From Pseudoalteromonas luteoviolacea (GTDB taxonomy: Bacteria > Pseudomonadota > Gammaproteobacteria > Enterobacterales > Alteromonadaceae), in the NCBI RefSeq assembly GCF_018100925.1, contig NZ_JAGJEH010000008.1, forward strand, positions 1 to 64,000: DNA of 64,000 nucleotides. Direction: 5' to 3'. Shown here in pieces: positions 44,909 through 53,584 of this stretch (within the stretch, counting starts at the first letter, position 1; every line of letters starts with the position of its first letter). Under the pieces are notes generated by a model, which did not search any database, was not told the DNA's origin, and saw nothing but the letters and a program-made list of their open reading frames with translations. Both the position numbers and the translations under genes were made by a program.

Positions 44909-45856
44909 ATGACAGCCGTATCGCGGGCGCCTCATGTCGGGATTTGGATGTACGAAAATGGCGGGGGAAAAGAAATTGAACAACAGTTGGTTCACGCGTT
45001 GGCAGAGCGCGGGATCTTAGCGAGTACGGGCCTCAATTTACGTGACGCCAGAGCGCGAGATGGCGGCATCGAGTGCAATGGTGTTGCAATGGAGCAGTTG
45101 GACGCCTTTCTAAGCTACAACGCAGGACAACAAACGCAATATCAGCTTTACCTCTATGAAACACTGAATGAAACCGTACCAACTCTTAACAACTATCGTG
45201 CGTTTGCTTTAGCGGAAGATAAGTTTCGTACATCTCATTTACTCAATAGCCATGGGATCTGTACACCGGATTATCGCCTATGTCATAAAAATGATATGGA
45301 TGGCCTGCGTGCTGCACTGCATGATTTTGGTGGCAAGTTAGTTTATAAGCCGACAGATGGGTGGGGTGGTGTGGGCATTGTAAAGATCGAAGGTGAACAA
45401 GCGTTAGATATGATTTTGCCGTTTTTAACTCGAACAGATCTTCGTTACTTTTACGTTGAACGCTTTATTAACTATGACAATACCGATTACCGAGTTGACA
45501 TTGTCGATGGGCAGTTTGTTGGGTGTTATGGCAGAAAAGCCCCGAAGGATGATTGGAAAACCAATGTAACCAGCGGCGGCAGTGTTTTCGTCCGAGAAGC
45601 CAATGATGAAGTGATAGAGCTAGCGCTGAAAGCGACCAAGGCCTTAGGGCTTGAAATAGCGGGTGTGGATCTGATTTATGACCGCGAAAAAGAGCAATAT
45701 GTGGTTTTGGAGGTCAATACCATTCCTGCGTTTGCAACCCCGGAACAAGAGCAGCTTGGGCTTACATTCAATCAAGCAAAGATCCAAGCAATGGTTGGTT
45801 TGATCGAAAAAACGGTTGCCAACAAAACTTCATTCCAATCAGCCAAGGTGGCCTAA
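44909..45856 (+). CDS. RimK-like ATP-grasp ligase (first of a pair)
   Basis: The 315-residue protein has the ATP-grasp order: a pre-ATP domain, EDKFRTSHLLNSHGICTPDY, the nucleotide loop KLVYKPTDGWGGVGIVKIEG (residues about 142-161), YFYVERFI and DYRVDIVDGQFVGCYGRKAP. The metal-binding motif VVLEVNTIPAF (Glu and Asn near residues 267-269) is complete. Such enzymes join a carboxylate to an amine through an acyl phosphate. The substrate is not evident. It lies 4 nt before the second ATP-grasp gene and AAGGAG precedes its ATG. A divergent M20 peptidase starts 179 bp away. Confidence 0.9.
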   Translation: MTAVSRAPHVGIWMYENGGGKEIEQQLVHALAERGILASTGLNLRDARARDGGIECNGVAMEQLDAFLSYNAGQQTQYQLYLYETLNETVPTLNNYRAFALAEDKFRTSHLLNSHGICTPDYRLCHKNDMDGLRAALHDFGGKLVYKPTDGWGGVGIVKIEGEQALDMILPFLTRTDLRYFYVERFINYDNTDYRVDIVDGQFVGCYGRKAPKDDWKTNVTSGGSVFVREANDEVIELALKATKALGLEIAGVDLIYDREKEQYVVLEVNTIPAFATPEQEQLGLTFNQAKIQAMVGLIEKTVANKTSFQSAKVA

Positions 45857-45860
45857 TCTC

Positions 45861-47234
45861 ATGACAAACAAAACGCAATTACCAAAAATTGGACTGCTGT
45901 ATCTAGACTATGTCCTGCGCTTTTTCGACAAGTCTAATTTTAAAGGTTGGCCAGACAAAATTGAAACTGTGGTTTATCACTGGGGCAACGATAAAGCGCG
46001 CTTTATCGCTGAAGTGAAGCGTAAAAAAATTGATGTGTTAATCGGTAATATTCCCGCGACGGCGTATGAGACATTTAGAGAGATCGCAAGAGCGCTGCCA
46101 GAAGTGCGATTTTTACCCTCTCTGGATAGTCAGTTTTCTAATAAATCAAAGGAAAATGTGACTCACTTTTGTCGCAAATATAAGTTACCGGCCCCTCACA
46201 CAGAAATATTTTATATCCCTGATAGAGCGCAGCAATATCTTGCCAATGCTCAATATCCAAAGATCATCAAGCGCTCTTATGGGCCTTCGAACTATGGCGG
46301 GTATTTTGTGCACAAGGTCGACAATGCACAAGAGGCTCAGGCTCTACTGAGCGAAAAGAAATACTACCCGCTTTATATTCAAGACTTTGTACCCATGGAA
46401 GCAGATATCCGAGTGATGTTAATCGGGCACAAGCCAGTTTGTGCGTTTTGGCGCCGTCCGCCAGAAGGGGAATGGCTGACTAATACCAGCCAAGGTGGCA
46501 GCATGGATTACCAAGCGGTACCCAAGTCAGTGTTAAAACTGGCAACGGCTGCCTCCAAAGCTGCAAATGCAGAGTATTGGGCGTGTGACATTGCACTTGG
46601 GAAGGATGGTAAGTTGCGGATCTTAGAGTGTGCAACCGCATTTGCTGCATTTCCGTATATCCGTGATTGGATCGGGCAATATTTAATGTGGTTGCTCTCC
46701 AGTGGTTACTTTAAAAAACCCAATATCCCGTTATACAACTGGGAAGAGTTAGGCAAAATAGATTCTCGTTTATTACGTACTATGCGTCATATTGGGTTTT
46801 CTCAGTATACCCCTAGTCAAGATAGTGGCGAGTTGTTCCGCGCATTTGATGAGCTAGCTTTTCCCATTTTAGATACTGAGTTTAAATTTGGCGAAGAGTG
46901 GCCAAGTGAAGTGTGGAATCTCCAAGATAACTTTGTACTCGGCGCGAAAGCAGTTGACGCAAAAGCCATGCAACCTATCCCTGCCAGTGACGAAGTTGCT
47001 GAGGATCTCAATAACTATGAAGCACCACAGTTTGACGAAGCGCAGGTGAGGGCGCTGTTAAACCAAGTGCGTGGTATCGGTGAAAAAATGGTTGAAGATA
47101 TCATGACTACATTTGGTGCCCATGGTGTTGTGGAGGCATTAAATACCGATCCGACAAAGCTCTGCGTGGTTAAAAACCTCAAGGAAAAAAAGCTCGAAAA
47201 AATTGTTGAGCACTGGCAAAACCATGCCAGGTAA
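45861..47234 (+). CDS. ATP-grasp protein with C-terminal helix-hairpin-helix region
   Basis: ATG 45861 is chosen, 4 nt after the preceding stop and with AAGGTGG upstream; an in-frame start at 45816 would overlap the previous gene. The 457-residue protein has an ATP-grasp core (PKIIKRSYGPSNYGGYFVHK, YPLYIQDFVPMEADIRVMLI, LRILECATAF). The last motif has Ala where the metal-binding Asn is usual, so activity is uncertain. A middle part follows (residues about 290-390), then VRGIGEKMVEDIMTTFG and LCVVKNLKEKKLEKIVEHW (about 397-455), a two-copy helix-hairpin-helix look normally linked to DNA binding. I know of no described family with this fusion. Confidence 0.85.
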   Translation: MTNKTQLPKIGLLYLDYVLRFFDKSNFKGWPDKIETVVYHWGNDKARFIAEVKRKKIDVLIGNIPATAYETFREIARALPEVRFLPSLDSQFSNKSKENVTHFCRKYKLPAPHTEIFYIPDRAQQYLANAQYPKIIKRSYGPSNYGGYFVHKVDNAQEAQALLSEKKYYPLYIQDFVPMEADIRVMLIGHKPVCAFWRRPPEGEWLTNTSQGGSMDYQAVPKSVLKLATAASKAANAEYWACDIALGKDGKLRILECATAFAAFPYIRDWIGQYLMWLLSSGYFKKPNIPLYNWEELGKIDSRLLRTMRHIGFSQYTPSQDSGELFRAFDELAFPILDTEFKFGEEWPSEVWNLQDNFVLGAKAVDAKAMQPIPASDEVAEDLNNYEAPQFDEAQVRALLNQVRGIGEKMVEDIMTTFGAHGVVEALNTDPTKLCVVKNLKEKKLEKIVEHWQNHAR

Positions 47235-47267
47235 ATTCTCTGGTTTTTATATCGATTGTTCCACATG

Positions 47268-47289
47268 GCGACAGCGTTAACTGTCGCCT
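47268..47289 (+). other. Hairpin between ATP-grasp and M14 genes
   Basis: An 8-bp stem (47268-47275 with 47282-47289) has a loop containing GTTAA. No T-tract follows, so it may be an attenuator or mRNA processing site rather than a terminator; the gap between genes is 83 nt. Confidence 0.4.
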
Positions 47290-47317
47290 CATTTCGTCCA
47301 ATGAGTAAATCTGTGCT

Positions 47318-49903
47318 ATGAAAATTCAATATGCTTCCTATCAAGATACGATAGATGCGCTACAAAGTGCAATGAATGAACATCCCCATTTAATTCGGCT
47401 GCAAAGTATCGGTAAAACATGGGAGGGACGTCCAATCATGTTGGTAACGGTTTCTTTAGATGTGACTTATGCCGATGATAAACCAGCCTTACTGTATACA
47501 GGTTCGATTCATGCGAGGGAGTGGATCGGCAATGAATTGGCACTTAAATTTATTCAGTATGTGACAGAAAATTACCGCTTCAACCCAAAGCTACAAACAG
47601 CGCTGACACGCAATACATTGTATATGGTGCCCTGTTTGAACCCCGATGGGTTTGAGTATTCTCGCAATCACTTTTCATTTTGGCGCAAGAATCGTCGCAA
47701 CAATGGAGATGGTACATTTGGTGTCGATCTTAATCGTAATTTTGATGCCAAATTTATGCGTAATCAAAACACAGGTTCAAACACCTATGGGGGCCCTCAT
47801 GCTTTTTCAGAGCCTGAAACTTGTGCTATCCGTGACTTTGTAGAACAGCATGAGAATATTCGCATCGCGCTAGACTACCACTCGCAAGGCAATGTTTTTT
47901 TCCCTGCTCACAAGTTTAATCATGAAGTTGAGGTTGAAGGGGCTGACTTAAACATCTTGTGTGCCAACATGAACCATGAGATAAAAAAAGTCACTGGCAG
48001 GCAGTATGGCATTCATCGTGGCAAGCCACCAGCTCAACTAATACATGGCAGTGGCAGAGAGTATTACTATCGCAAAGGGATTATTGCTACTGTTGTAGAG
48101 GTGGGCACTAGAAACATACCTGACTATATGAAGAATATGTCAGAAAGCGTGGCAGAGAACATCCCTGCAATTTTGCATGCACTTGGTGAGGCAATTAACT
48201 ATTCACCTCTGGCCCCGCTACGTGTGGCTGATTTTACTATCAAAGCGGTCGATCATGAAGGGGTAGAGCTGGAGTGGCAGTATGAAAATCGAGATGACAT
48301 ATATTTTGAGTTATATCGTAGCGAAAGTAATAAAAGTCCCTGTGGTGAAGAGAGCTTAATTGCCATTACTAAATCGCTGTCATTTCGTGATTCTCAGTTA
48401 CGCAGTGGGCAAAGCTATTTTTACAATATTCGTGCAGTGGATAAGGTCACCAAGATCAAGTCGCCTTTTAGCCCTGAGCTAAGATTGAAAACGCATTTGG
48501 CGAGACACCAAAGTGCACGTACTTTGTTTCCAGCAAAAGAGTATGTAGGCTATTTATCAGAGAATTTTACCTCGAAAAACAAAGAGCACTTTGGTTATAA
48601 CTCAATGTTTATTGGTGTGGATAAAAAGCGGGGAGTGAGTCTTGGTCTGGTGCAATTTGATTTGAGCAGCTTACCGAGCGGTGCCAACATTGAGCGGGCT
48701 GAATTGTCTCTTTATCCGATGAATCGCGTTGCCGCAAAAATTGAAAAATACGGTGAGTGGTCAGTCTCCATTATTGACCCCGATAGCCTGGCTGATATCT
48801 ATGACTATCAAGCTGTGAGTGAAGCAAAGCCCTTGCATACGCTCGGGCAAACATTTGAATCAGATAAAATGACACAAGGGATTTGGATGAAATGGCAACT
48901 CAATGGTGTGGAGCGCGCGTTGCTGAATTCATTGATAGCACAAAATCGCTTGTTACTGCGTTTGCAGGGTCCTAAAGCGTTACCGATAGGTAACGACTCT
49001 CAGGTGATGCAATTTGATATAGGTTATGGACCTTTTGGTAGCGGGTTACATTACCGTCCAAACCTAGAGCTCGTTTATCAGGTCCCAGAGCAACAATTGT
49101 CGTTAAGTCCAACAAGGTGCAATACCATCTACAAAAACGCGGTGGTTGCCGATAGGCTGGCTTCAGGCTTTGATGAGCAAGGAGAAATTGTATATGGTCA
49201 AATGGCTTTTGCGCTTAATGCCGATCTCCCTGTAGATAAAACGGTTTTTACCCAAGCCTGTTTGACGCTACGAAGTAGCAACAGCATTGCCAGTGCTAAA
49301 GATGTACGTTTCACCATTGAGCTGGTGGAATTACAAGATGTGGATTTTCAAGCGGTTAAACAAAGGCAAAAAATAGAATATATAGGCTATGAAGTCAGTA
49401 ACGAACAGCTGCGTGAACGCGCTGAACACCACTTTATCTTTGATAGTTATAGCTTACAGGCCTTAGAACGTTTGCATCAGGCACACACACCCTTTTACTT
49501 CATTATTCGTGCAACCTCGGAGTCTCAAGCGACTAACGCGTTGGTAAATTGGGCTGCATGCCAAGATCAACACCCTGCCCAATTAAAAATACATTATATT
49601 GAGCGGCGAAAAAATGCATTAAAAGCTCCACAAAATTTGGCTGCACAAATTGAAGGTGGCGTTGTTAAGCTGACTTGGGAAAACCCTGAGGATGAGGACT
49701 TTGTTGGGTGCTTCGTGGTGCGAAATCGCTTTCACCCGCCTCGCTCTCCCTTTGATGGTGTGAAATTATACGGTGGAAAAGATGACTACACTTTGGACAA
49801 CTTTGGCAACGCCAAGCTAAGCAAGTATTACGCAGTTTTTAGTTACGATGATGTGCCTAATTACTCAGAACCCGTGGCGTTATTTTATTCAGGAGATGAC
49901 TAG
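47318..49903 (+). CDS. Large M14 zinc carboxypeptidase with Fn3-like and accessory beta domains, no signal peptide
   Basis: The 861-residue protein begins directly with the peptidase domain (MKIQYASYQDTIDAL), without a signal. Zinc ligands are His65 and Glu68 in IHAREW and His188 in LDYHSQG. The substrate-binding FGVDLNRNF is present, and the catalytic Glu261 is in TVVEVGTRN. An Fn3-like domain follows (residues about 305-395; VELEWQYENRDDIYFELYRS), then two copies of a beta domain of the DNRLRE/CBM96 look (about 410-590 and 600-765; SLGLVQFDLSSLPSGANIER) and a terminal Fn3-like unit (about 770-861). It is downstream of the ATP-grasp pair, with no strong terminator between. A cytoplasmic place is unusual for the family. 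Confidence 0.9.
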   Translation: MKIQYASYQDTIDALQSAMNEHPHLIRLQSIGKTWEGRPIMLVTVSLDVTYADDKPALLYTGSIHAREWIGNELALKFIQYVTENYRFNPKLQTALTRNTLYMVPCLNPDGFEYSRNHFSFWRKNRRNNGDGTFGVDLNRNFDAKFMRNQNTGSNTYGGPHAFSEPETCAIRDFVEQHENIRIALDYHSQGNVFFPAHKFNHEVEVEGADLNILCANMNHEIKKVTGRQYGIHRGKPPAQLIHGSGREYYYRKGIIATVVEVGTRNIPDYMKNMSESVAENIPAILHALGEAINYSPLAPLRVADFTIKAVDHEGVELEWQYENRDDIYFELYRSESNKSPCGEESLIAITKSLSFRDSQLRSGQSYFYNIRAVDKVTKIKSPFSPELRLKTHLARHQSARTLFPAKEYVGYLSENFTSKNKEHFGYNSMFIGVDKKRGVSLGLVQFDLSSLPSGANIERAELSLYPMNRVAAKIEKYGEWSVSIIDPDSLADIYDYQAVSEAKPLHTLGQTFESDKMTQGIWMKWQLNGVERALLNSLIAQNRLLLRLQGPKALPIGNDSQVMQFDIGYGPFGSGLHYRPNLELVYQVPEQQLSLSPTRCNTIYKNAVVADRLASGFDEQGEIVYGQMAFALNADLPVDKTVFTQACLTLRSSNSIASAKDVRFTIELVELQDVDFQAVKQRQKIEYIGYEVSNEQLRERAEHHFIFDSYSLQALERLHQAHTPFYFIIRATSESQATNALVNWAACQDQHPAQLKIHYIERRKNALKAPQNLAAQIEGGVVKLTWENPEDEDFVGCFVVRNRFHPPRSPFDGVKLYGGKDDYTLDNFGNAKLSKYYAVFSYDDVPNYSEPVALFYSGDD

Positions 49904-49911
49904 AGTGCGCG

Positions 49912-49937
49912 TAGCAGGAAGCACCAGCTTCCTGCTA
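49912..49937 (+). terminator. Hairpin terminator after the M14 peptidase
   Basis: A perfect 11-bp stem (49912-49922 with 49927-49937, 4-nt loop) lies 9 nt after the stop and is followed by TCTCTTTTC. Confidence 0.72.
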
Positions 49938-50452
49938 TCTCTTTTCAATCTTATATTTTAACCAAAAATAAACTTTAAATTAATAATTTAATTTCACCAC
50001 CACACGCCTTTACTCTTGTTGTAACTTATTAATTTAATTATTTATTTGAATTTATTTTAACCTTGTGTGGCAAGAAATATTCTCAATTCACCTGATACTT
50101 TGTTCGCCAGTAAGCGAAGATGTGTTAACACCTTGAAAGGCTGTTTTATATTCTTTTGTTTCATATAAAGAAATGTAACTCGCGCTTGCTAAGAGTATCG
50201 CTCTTCCCTATTTTTTATGTTTATTTGAACCAGTTTTGGGGTGAATTGTATGGGAACGGGAGGGTGGCCAAACTGTCCGTAAATGGGTGACCCATTTTAG
50301 ATTCGATCGACGCGATGGAGAGCGAAGATAAGAGCGATACGCAAGGATGCTGTATAAATATAAATCATACTTGCATACAAAGTAATAATATTTGGCGCCA
50401 ATCAGAGATGTCAGTTAACATTTAGAATTTACTCTATCGATGAATAATATGT
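49938..50452. other. 515-bp gene-free stretch with inverted repeats
   Basis: The first 150 bases are very AT-rich. Further on, GTATCGCTCTT (about 50198) and AAGAGCGATAC (about 50330) are complementary over 11 bp and enclose a smaller perfect palindrome AAATGGGT-G-ACCCATTT (50281-50297). No coding frame or RNA family was recognised. It could hold a small RNA or a regulator site for the TRIC gene. Confidence 0.5.
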
Positions 50453-51067
50453 ATGACAGAACTGTATCACTGGTTTGATTTGTTGGGTGTTATGGTCTTT
50501 GCAATTTCAGGTACTTTGTTGGCGCACCGTAAGCATATGGATGGTTTTGGCGTTGTGGTGTTGGCCACAGTGACTGGGATTGGGGGCGGTACCATGCGAG
50601 ATATAATTTTGGATACCCCCGTGTTTTGGTTGCATGATAGCAGTTATTTTGTGGCTATTATTAGCGCTGTACTGCTTTGCATATGGTGGCTTAATCGTCA
50701 AAAGACGGTGCCTAAACAGCGGTTATTGATGGCTGATGCATTTGGTCTCGCATTTTTTGCGGTTATGGGCATGCAAAAAGCCATGAGTCTAGATATGCCT
50801 GACACCACTGTGATTATTATGGGCGTGCTGACTGGTTGCTTTGGTGGTGTGATCCGAGATGTTTTGGCGGATGAAATGCCAATGTTGTTAAAAGGGGAGC
50901 TATATGCCATCACCTGTATTTTAGGGGGCGTTGTGTATACGCAGCTAACACACCTTGGTGTGTCTCTTGAAATTACCATGGTGGTGTCGATGTTATCTAT
51001 TTTATTATTGCGCTTAGCAGCGATACGTTGGCATCTTGTATTGCATGTATTTAAATACAAGGATTAG
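50453..51067 (+). CDS. TRIC-type cation channel family protein (YicG/YadS-like)
   Basis: The 204-residue membrane protein has about seven hydrophobic helices. It shows two copies of the UPF0126/TRIC signature: GIGGGTMRDIIL (about residues 40-52) and GCFGGVIRDVLADEMPMLL (about 125-145), as expected for the internal repeat of this fold. Bacterial TRIC proteins conduct monovalent cations and form trimers (family knowledge). No clear ribosome site is seen before ATG 50453. It is 91 nt from comM, possibly in the same transcript. Confidence 0.9.
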   Translation: MTELYHWFDLLGVMVFAISGTLLAHRKHMDGFGVVVLATVTGIGGGTMRDIILDTPVFWLHDSSYFVAIISAVLLCIWWLNRQKTVPKQRLLMADAFGLAFFAVMGMQKAMSLDMPDTTVIIMGVLTGCFGGVIRDVLADEMPMLLKGELYAITCILGGVVYTQLTHLGVSLEITMVVSMLSILLLRLAAIRWHLVLHVFKYKD

Positions 51068-51158
51068 CTAACCATTCAGCGCAGCGTGAAACTGCGTCAA
51101 ACTAAATCGAATTCAACGGGTCATAGGCTCCGTGCATTGAGATAAACTAGGACAACGG

Positions 51159-52670
51159 ATGTCATTAGCAAAAACTTATACACGTGCACAAGTTGGTGTT
51201 AATGCGCCGCTTGTGACAGTAGAAGTACATTTAAGCAATGGTTTACCGGCATTCAATATTGTTGGTTTGCCAGAAGCGTCGGTAAAAGAGTCTAAGGAAC
51301 GTGTTCGCTGTGCTTTAGCACATTGCCACTTTTTATTTCCAGAGCAGCGTATTACGGTCAATTTGGCGCCAGCAGACTTACCTAAACAAGGTGGACGCTA
51401 CGATTTAGCCATTGCGGTGGGGATTTTATTAGCTTCTGGACAAGTGCAAAATCGCCAAATAGGCGACTATGAGTTTTATGGGGAGTTAGCGCTTACGGGC
51501 GAAGTTCGCGAAGTAACTGCGGTGATCCCAGCATTGATGGCGGCAGCAGCTGCTGGGCGTTGTTGTTACATTCCAAAACCCAATCAAATGATGGCGAGTT
51601 TAGTATCCAGTGGCGTTCGTAAATCCGTCGTGAGCTTGCGGGATGTTTGGGCTGATTTAGGTGGGCAAAATGCACTGCCTTTTGACGAGGCGATGTCTTA
51701 CCCTGAAGAGGCACAATTGAATGCTCATGTGGATATGAGTGAAGTGAAAGGCCAAGCCGTAGCTAAAAGGGTACTAGAAATAGCCGCTGCAGGGGCACAT
51801 AATGTATTGTTTTTAGGCCCTCCAGGGACAGGCAAATCGATGCTGGCCCAGCGCATGCCAACGATTATGCCGCCAATGCAATTGAAACAAGCATTGGAAA
51901 CGGCAGCAGTATATTCGTTAATAGGCAAAGAAATTGATCCTCATAAATGGCGACAACGTCCATTTCGTTCCCCGCATCACACATGTTCAGCCGTGGCATT
52001 AGTTGGTGGCTCTTCGACACCTAGGCCTGGGGAGATCTCTCTTGCACACAATGGAATTCTTTTTTTGGATGAGCTTCCTGAATATGAACGCAAGGTGCTA
52101 GATTCTCTTAGGGAGCCGATGGAAACAGGCACAGTGAATATCTCCCGGGCGGCACAACAGGTTGATTTTCCAGCTCGATTTCAACTAATCGCGGCGCTCA
52201 ATCCGAGTCCAACAGGGTGTCACCATGACAAGCGTTCCACTCCCGAGCAAGTGTTACGTTATCTCAGTAAGGTGTCGGGTCCATTTGTGGACAGAATTGA
52301 TCTTCAAATTGAATTACCGAGGTTGAGTACCGCGGAGTTGCAGTCGGGTATTGAATCTGAAAGCAGTGCCTCTATCCGCATGCGTGTTGAAAGCGCACGG
52401 CTAGTTGCAATACATCGTCAAGGTAAAGAGAATGCCTTGCTATCTAGTAAAGAGCTGGATAAACATTGTGGTTTATCGCAGTGCGTGGCCGATTATTTAG
52501 CGAATGCTACAGAAAAGCTGCATTTATCGCCGCGCTCTTATCATCGAGTAGTCAAAGTTGCAAGAACGATAGCTGATCTCAGCAAGCGCGATAATATCGC
52601 GCTGTCAGATATTAAAGAAGCACTTAGCTATCGCGCGTTTGAACGCTTACTTGCCCAGCTAACTCGTTAA
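51159..52670 (+). CDS. comM: ComM/YifB family Mg-chelatase-like ATPase
   Basis: The 503-residue AAA+ protein is close to Haemophilus and Vibrio ComM, a hexameric helicase that aids branch migration in natural transformation. An N-terminal lon-protease-like ChlI domain (VGLPEASVKESKERVR, VNLAPADLPKQGGRYDLAIAV) is followed by Walker A FLGPPGTGKS, Walker B ILFLDELPEY and the C-terminal domain (SPRSYHRVVKVARTIADL). Its stop overlaps by 4 nt that of the convergent response regulator. AGGA lies before the ATG. Confidence 0.96.
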   Translation: MSLAKTYTRAQVGVNAPLVTVEVHLSNGLPAFNIVGLPEASVKESKERVRCALAHCHFLFPEQRITVNLAPADLPKQGGRYDLAIAVGILLASGQVQNRQIGDYEFYGELALTGEVREVTAVIPALMAAAAAGRCCYIPKPNQMMASLVSSGVRKSVVSLRDVWADLGGQNALPFDEAMSYPEEAQLNAHVDMSEVKGQAVAKRVLEIAAAGAHNVLFLGPPGTGKSMLAQRMPTIMPPMQLKQALETAAVYSLIGKEIDPHKWRQRPFRSPHHTCSAVALVGGSSTPRPGEISLAHNGILFLDELPEYERKVLDSLREPMETGTVNISRAAQQVDFPARFQLIAALNPSPTGCHHDKRSTPEQVLRYLSKVSGPFVDRIDLQIELPRLSTAELQSGIESESSASIRMRVESARLVAIHRQGKENALLSSKELDKHCGLSQCVADYLANATEKLHLSPRSYHRVVKVARTIADLSKRDNIALSDIKEALSYRAFERLLAQLTR

Positions 52671-53371
52671 GCAGAAAGCATATACCCTTTGCCACGGACT
52701 GTGACAATGCGTTTTTGGTCTTTTTCATCACCGAGCTTTTTACGCAATCGGCCTATTAATACATCAACTGTGCGATCGCTTGGGCTCCAATCTGGCTGGC
52801 CGATATCTTCTGAAATTTTAGCGCGCGATGTCGCTTTGCCCGCATTGGCAATTAAGCAGATCAAAACCTTGTGTTCTGCTTCAGTTAATCTGGCTTCATC
52901 ACCATTTGGGTTTATTAAAGTGCGGTTATCTGGGTGCAATTTAAAATCAGCATATTCGATGAATTCTTCTGATTCATCTTCGTTGCGAGCGCCTGCTAAA
53001 CGTTTGTATAGCGCGCGCATACGCAGCTCAAGCTCCAATAAATCAACTGGTTTACAGACGTAATCATCTGCACCTTGTGCAAGTCCAGCGATACGGTCAG
53101 CTTGAGAGTCGCGACTCGACAGCATTATCACACCGAGATCGGTTAATGTATTAAGTTCCTTAGCTAGCTGCAATCCATCAGTGGCAGGCAATACAATATC
53201 TATGATAGCCATCATAAAAGGAGTGCCTGTCTGGGCTTGCTCCTGCACGTGCTCTAGGGTCCGAGCACCGGTATTATCAACGGTGATTTGAAACTCCGTT
53301 TGTGCAAAGTGACTTTCAACTCTTTTAGCCAGTAACTCATCGTCCTCGACTAATAATACGTTTATGCTCAT
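52667..53371 (-). CDS. OmpR-family response regulator without adjacent kinase
   Basis: The 234-residue protein has a receiver domain (VLLVEDDELLAKR, the phosphoacceptor Asp in AIIDIVLPATDG, MLSSRD, DDYVCKPVD with the conserved Lys) and a winged-helix output domain (LTEAEHKVLICLIANAGKAT, RTVDVLIGRLRKKL, VRGKGYML). It is monocistronic with no histidine kinase at either side, so its sensor and targets cannot be read from the context. It is convergent with comM, overlapping by 4 nt at the stops. Confidence 0.94.
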   Translation of the reverse strand: MSINVLLVEDDELLAKRVESHFAQTEFQITVDNTGARTLEHVQEQAQTGTPFMMAIIDIVLPATDGLQLAKELNTLTDLGVIMLSSRDSQADRIAGLAQGADDYVCKPVDLLELELRMRALYKRLAGARNEDESEEFIEYADFKLHPDNRTLINPNGDEARLTEAEHKVLICLIANAGKATSRAKISEDIGQPDWSPSDRTVDVLIGRLRKKLGDEKDQKRIVTVRGKGYMLSA

Positions 53372-53547
53372 GGTCTCGAAACTTATTCAACAATTAATCT
53401 TAATCTTAGCACCGAGAATTCTCGGCTGAGAACCCTAAGTTATCTATTTTTATATAAAAACTCTAATGAAAAGCGACAGTAATTAGTACGCTATTTGGTC
53501 ACTTTTTAAAAATCATGAAATAGTTCTAGCTTTTTATTACTTGCACA

Positions 53548-53577
53548 TAAAAAAATAGCAGCACTAAAGTGCTGCTA
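53548..53577 (-). terminator. Rho-independent terminator of the second S9 peptidase gene
   Basis: A 10-bp stem (53556-53565 with 53568-53577) is followed, on the minus strand, by a run of T (53548-53555). It lies directly past the stop of the leftward S9 gene. Confidence 0.88.
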
Positions 53578-53584
53578 CAAGGTT

